This document shows positions 7,195 to 9,926 of a stretch of DNA of 9,926 nucleotides, piece by piece (the first letter of the stretch is position 1; the number at the start of each line of letters is the position of its first letter). The stretch covers positions 12,174 through 22,099 of the forward strand of contig DNNT01000035.1 of NCBI GenBank assembly GCA_003497545.1, given 5' to 3'. The notes below the pieces were generated by a model. It ran no database searches and was not told the DNA's origin. It saw nothing but the letters and a program-made list of their open reading frames with translations. Position numbers and translations under genes: made by a program. Source of the stretch: Arenimonas sp. Its GTDB lineage: Bacteria > Pseudomonadota > Gammaproteobacteria > Xanthomonadales > Xanthomonadaceae.

Positions 7195-7271
7195 TGGCGC
7201 CCGAAGTTGGACTCGAACCAACGACCCCCTGATTAACAGTCAAGTGCTCTAACCGGCTGAGCTATTCGGGC
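7195..7271 (-). tRNA. tRNA-Asn (anticodon GTT)
   Basis: The minus strand folds as a full 77-base tRNA with CCA encoded. The acceptor stem pairs GCCCGAA (7271-7265) with TTCGGGC (7205-7199), followed by discriminator G and CCA. The D arm is GCTC/GAGC, and the anticodon arm is CTTGA/TCAGG (one G-T pair) around the loop CTGTTAA with anticodon GTT. The variable loop is GGGTC, and the T arm is GTTGG/CCAAC around TTCGAGT. GTT reads AAC and AAU, so it inserts asparagine. It lies tail to tail with pilE, and its own promoter seems to lie just upstream. Confidence 0.97.
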
Positions 7272-7281
7272 GGGGACGGGC

Positions 7282-7309
7282 ATTTTAAACGACACGGCCC
7301 CCCGGTCAA
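7282..7309 (-). promoter_or_regulatory. Promoter of tRNA-Asn
   Basis: On the minus strand, TTGACC (7309-7304) and TAAAAT (7287-7282) are separated by 16 bases. Each is close to the sigma-70 consensus (TTGACA, TATAAT). Transcription would start near 7275, a few bases before the mature tRNA 5' end. The bases after the -10 box (CCCGTCCCC) are very GC-rich. Such a discriminator is known to place stable-RNA promoters under stringent (ppGpp) control. The control is inferred. Confidence 0.7.
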
Positions 7310-7320
7310 GCCCTCGCGGC

Positions 7321-7863
7321 TCAGGGAGCGTAGGGGCAGGGCGGATTTTCGGCCTCCCGGGCCCATTCCACGCGGGCGCGGCCGCCCAGGTTCACCACCA
7401 CCGCGCCCAGCAAGCGCGCACCCCGGCGGCTGCAGGCGCGCAGGCTGAGGTTGTTGCCACCCGAGAACCCGCTGGGCTGGTAGCGCACGCGGTGGCGACC
7501 CACCGTGCTTCGCACTGCCACCGGCCCGGGCGCACGTTGCTCGGCCCAGAGGATGGCGCCGGCATCGAGGGGCTGCGGCGACCTTCCGGGGTCCCGGTAG
7601 ACGATCCAGCCCTCGTCCCAGCGCAGGTCGAGCCGGCAGCTCAGCCCATCCGCACTGGGGCAGACGGTGACCGGGCGGCCCTGGGTGATGGCGGCCATGC
7701 GCGCCGACATCAGCGCCACGGTGAGCGCGTGGAAGGTGTTCATGGCGGCGAAGCGCTCCCGCATCGCCCCGAAGGCCGGCATCGCCACGGCCAGCGCGAT
7801 GGCCAGCACCAGCACCACCACCACCAGTTCGACCAGCGTGAAGCCTTTGTCGCGACTCGACAT
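7321..7863 (-). CDS. fimT: GspH/FimT-family pseudopilin, likely competence FimT
   Basis: This is a type IV pilin-like protein of 180 residues. The start at 7863 gives a short leader MSSRDKG, followed by FTLVE with Glu at +5 (E12 overall) and a hydrophobic helix ([18 protein letters not shown]). A longer reading from 7953 would add 30 unlikely leader residues. The GspH-type globular part holds CPSADGLSC (C68, C76), with the same cysteine spacing as the first gene of the pil operon, and later a [10 protein letters not shown] segment. Near the end lies [12 protein letters not shown] (161-164) fits the GRxR motif reported for the DNA-binding tail of Legionella FimT, which acts in natural transformation. 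This gene stands alone, opposite in direction to the pil operon, next to tRNA-Asn and divergent from uvrB. DNA uptake is therefore the favoured role, and a second pilus-priming role is the alternative. Confidence 0.85.
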   Translation of the reverse strand: MSSRDKGFTLVELVVVVLVLAIALAVAMPAFGAMRERFAAMNTFHALTVALMSARMAAITQGRPVTVCPSADGLSCRLDLRWDEGWIVYRDPGRSPQPLDAGAILWAEQRAPGPVAVRSTVGRHRVRYQPSGFSGGNNLSLRACSRRGARLLGAVVVNLGGRARVEWAREAENPPCPYAP

Positions 7864-7881
7864 GGCGCAGCCCTGCGGGAA

Positions 7882-7903
7882 GCCGGGGGCCAGTGTCCCC
7901 GGC
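7882..7903 (-). other. Hairpin in the fimT leader region
   Basis: A perfect 7-base-pair inverted repeat, GCCGGGG against CCCCGGC, has arms at 7882-7888 and 7897-7903 and an eight-base loop. It lies 18 bases upstream of the fimT start. No T run follows, so it is not a normal terminator. It could form in the 5' untranslated RNA of fimT or be chance in GC-rich DNA. Confidence 0.3.
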
Positions 7904-7978
7904 GATCCCGGAACCTTGAACGGCAGGTCCCCGCATCCCCATGTAGGAAGCACGCCCGGGCGCGCGTCGGCTCGCCGC

Positions 7979-8005
7979 TATACTGCTCGTTTGCCCCCGC
8001 GAGGA
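7979..8005 (+). promoter_or_regulatory. Possible -10 box and ribosome binding site of uvrB
   Basis: TATACT at 7979-7984 matches the sigma-70 -10 consensus at five of six positions. No convincing -35 box stands 16-18 bases upstream. GAGGA at 8001-8005 lies eight bases before the GTG start of uvrB and is a good ribosome site. I see no LexA-type operator of the CTG-N10-CAG form between 7864 and 8013. Confidence 0.4.
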
Positions 8006-8013
8006 CGTCCCCC

Positions 8014-9926
8014 GTGTCCGACCGCTTCCAGCTCGTCGCCCCCTACCAGCCCGCCGGCGACCAGCCGCAGGCCATCCGCCGCCTGGTGGACGGGTTCGAG
8101 GCGGGCCTGGCGCACCAGACCCTGCTGGGCGTCACCGGCTCGGGCAAGACCTACACCATCGCCAACGTCGTCGAGGCGGTGCAGAAGCCCACCCTGGTGC
8201 TGGCGCCGAACAAGACCCTGGCCGCCCAGCTCTACGGCGAGTTCAAGTCCTTCTTCCCGAACAACGCCGTCGAGTACTTCGTCAGCTACTACGACTACTA
8301 CCAGCCCGAGGCCTACATCCCGAGCACGGACACCTTCATCGAGAAGGACAGCAACATCAACGAACACATCGAGCAGATGCGCCTGTCGGCGACGAAGGCC
8401 CTGCTCGAGCGCCGCGATGCCATCGTGGTGGCCAGCGTCTCGGCCATCTATGGCCTGGGCGACCCGAACGAGTACTTCCGGATGGTGCTGCACCTGGTCA
8501 AGGGCGACCGCATCGACCAGCGCGAGCTGATCCGCCGCCTCACCGAGATGCAGTACAGCCGCAACGAGACCGAGCTGGTGCGCGGTGCCTTCCGCGTGCG
8601 CGGCGAGGTGGTGGACGTGCACCCGGCCGAATCCGAGATCGAGGCCCTGCGTATCGAACTGTTCGACGGCGAGATCGAGAACCTGTCGCTGTTCGACCCG
8701 CTCACCGGCCACGTCACCCGCAAGCTGCCGCGCTACACGCTGTACCCGAAGTCGCACTACGTCACCACGCGGCGCACCGTGCTCGAGGCCATCGAGACCA
8801 TCAAGGCCGAGTTCACCGAGCGCATGGAGGTGCTGTACAAGGCCAACAAGCTGCTCGAAGCCCAGCGCCTGCAGCAGCGCACCATGTACGACATCGAGAT
8901 GATGGCCGAGGGGGGCTTCTGCTCGGGCATCGAGAACTACAGCCGGCACCTCACCGGCCAGATGCCGGGCGAACCGCCGCCCTGCCTGTTCGACTACCTG
9001 CCGCCGGACGCGCTGCTGGTGGTGGACGAATCGCACGTGACCATTCCGCAGATCGGCGCCATGTACAAGGGCGACCGTTCGCGCAAGGAAACCCTGGTGG
9101 AGTTCGGCTTCCGGCTCCCGTCGGCGCTGGACAACCGCCCGCTGAAGTTCGAGGAATGGGAGCGCCGCTCGCCGCGTGCCATCTTCGTCTCCGCGACGCC
9201 GGGCAAGTACGAAATGGAGAAATCGGGCGACCAGGTCATCGAACTCGTGGTGCGCCCGACCGGCCTGATCGACCCCGAGGTCGAGATCCGCCCGGTCGCC
9301 ACCCAGGTGGACGACGTGCTGTCCGAGATCCACCAGCGTGTGAAGCAGGGCGACCGCGTGCTGATCACCACGCTCACCAAGAAGATGGCGGAGAACCTCA
9401 CCGACTACCTGGCCGAGCACGACGTGAAGGTGCGCTACCTGCACAGCGACGTGGACACGGTGGAGCGCGTCGAGATCATCCGCGACCTGCGCCTGGGCGT
9501 GTTCGATGTGCTGGTGGGCATCAACCTGCTGCGCGAAGGCCTGGATATGCCTGAGGTGTCGCTGGTGGCGATCCTCGATGCGGACAAGGAAGGCTTCCTG
9601 CGTTCAGAGCGCTCGCTGATCCAGACCATCGGCCGCGCCGCGCGCAACATCGACGGCCGCGTCATCCTGTACGCCGACCGCATGACCGGCAGTATGGAGC
9701 GCGCCATCGCCGAGACCGACCGCCGCCGCGAACGCCAGATGGCCTACAACACCGAACACGGCATCACGCCCGAAAGCGTCAAGCGCGACATCAAGGAGCT
9801 GATGGACAGCCCCTATGAGTCCCGCGAAATGGACCGCCTGACCCGCCCCGGCGTCGCCGAAGCCTCCAAACCCTTCGTCGGCTCAAACTTCCAGGCCGCG
9901 CTCAAGGACCTCGAAGGCCGGATGCG
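8014..9926 (+). CDS. uvrB: Excinuclease ABC subunit UvrB (3' end outside window)
   Basis: UvrB is the damage-verifying helicase-like subunit of nucleotide excision repair in the cytoplasm. It receives damaged DNA from UvrA and recruits UvrC for incision. The GTG start at 8014 gives [21 protein letters not shown], the standard UvrB N-terminus. 637 codons are present without a stop. Seen in order are Walker A GVTGSGKT (39-46), the beta-hairpin with [10 protein letters not shown] (92-101) that clamps DNA, and the Walker B DESH (338-341). Motif V is near [13 protein letters not shown], and motif VI is QTIGRAARN (537-545) with both arginine fingers. Numbering matches E. coli UvrB almost exactly. 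The sequence ends at the first residues of the UVR domain ([12 protein letters not shown]), which binds UvrC, so roughly 35-45 residues are missing. It is divergent from fimT. Confidence 0.98.
   Translation, partial: MSDRFQLVAPYQPAGDQPQAIRRLVDGFEAGLAHQTLLGVTGSGKTYTIANVVEAVQKPTLVLAPNKTLAAQLYGEFKSFFPNNAVEYFVSYYDYYQPEAYIPSTDTFIEKDSNINEHIEQMRLSATKALLERRDAIVVASVSAIYGLGDPNEYFRMVLHLVKGDRIDQRELIRRLTEMQYSRNETELVRGAFRVRGEVVDVHPAESEIEALRIELFDGEIENLSLFDPLTGHVTRKLPRYTLYPKSHYVTTRRTVLEAIETIKAEFTERMEVLYKANKLLEAQRLQQRTMYDIEMMAEGGFCSGIENYSRHLTGQMPGEPPPCLFDYLPPDALLVVDESHVTIPQIGAMYKGDRSRKETLVEFGFRLPSALDNRPLKFEEWERRSPRAIFVSATPGKYEMEKSGDQVIELVVRPTGLIDPEVEIRPVATQVDDVLSEIHQRVKQGDRVLITTLTKKMAENLTDYLAEHDVKVRYLHSDVDTVERVEIIRDLRLGVFDVLVGINLLREGLDMPEVSLVAILDADKEGFLRSERSLIQTIGRAARNIDGRVILYADRMTGSMERAIAETDRRRERQMAYNTEHGITPESVKRDIKELMDSPYESREMDRLTRPGVAEASKPFVGSNFQAALKDLEGRM

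Noticed and set aside
7195..7271. tRNA-Asn as a phage or island integration site
   Set aside because: tRNA genes are common targets, but no direct repeat of the tRNA 3' end, integrase or foreign cargo is visible in the window, and both flanks look like core genes.
7864..7953. Longer fimT reading from 7953 on the minus strand
   Set aside because: The added 30 residues give an unlikely prepilin leader. The ATG at 7863 gives the usual short charged leader before G/FTLVE.
7978..9444. A 488-codon open frame on the minus strand across uvrB
   Set aside because: It lies entirely over the catalytic part of uvrB, has a repetitive His/Val/Leu/Asp composition and no ribosome site or known motif. It is a shadow frame.
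1..9926. CRISPR array, insertion sequence or toxin-antitoxin pair
   Set aside because: I found no regularly spaced repeats, transposase-like frame, terminal inverted repeats or small gene pair. The window is filled by the pil operon, tRNA, fimT and uvrB.

Overview
The window is a high-GC stretch of bacterial chromosome. It most resembles a gammaproteobacterium of the order Lysobacterales (Xanthomonadales), near Xanthomonas, Lysobacter or Luteimonas. This is judged from base and codon use, from the style of the PilY1 and PilE proteins, and from the gene order minor-pilin operon, tRNA-Asn, lone FimT-like gene, uvrB. The genus is an inference, because no database search was possible.

Positions 1-7130 hold a short leader and one compact plus-strand operon for the type IV pilus tip and priming complex. 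The order is a GspH/FimT-family minor pilin (fimU position), pilV, pilW, pilX, pilY1 and pilE. Gaps between genes run from 15 bases down to a 4-base overlap, so the genes are almost certainly co-transcribed and partly coupled in translation. In the known family, the four small minor pilins are cut by prepilin peptidase PilD and form a complex at the pilus tip. That complex starts fibre assembly and carries the large secreted adhesin and mechanosensor PilY1. PilE is a further minor pilin that joins this complex to the major pilin fibre. No pilY2 lies between pilY1 and pilE.

Positions 7131-7320 hold a near-perfect bidirectional terminator, a tRNA-Asn(GTT) gene on the minus strand and its likely promoter. 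Positions 7321-7863 (minus strand) encode a second GspH/FimT pseudopilin. Its C-terminal GRAR sequence fits the GRxR DNA-binding motif of competence FimT, so it may serve DNA uptake rather than pilus priming. A 150-base divergent region follows, then uvrB, the nucleotide-excision-repair helicase subunit. uvrB runs off the right end and lacks only its last few dozen residues.

This is mostly a conserved, ordinary core region. I see no mobile element, CRISPR array or clearly undescribed system. The most notable item is an extra beta-rich module of about 150 residues, resembling a pre-peptidase C-terminal (PPC) domain, inserted in the N-terminal von Willebrand A half of PilY1 and encoded with atypical codons. 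The second is the separate FimT paralogue with the GRAR motif.
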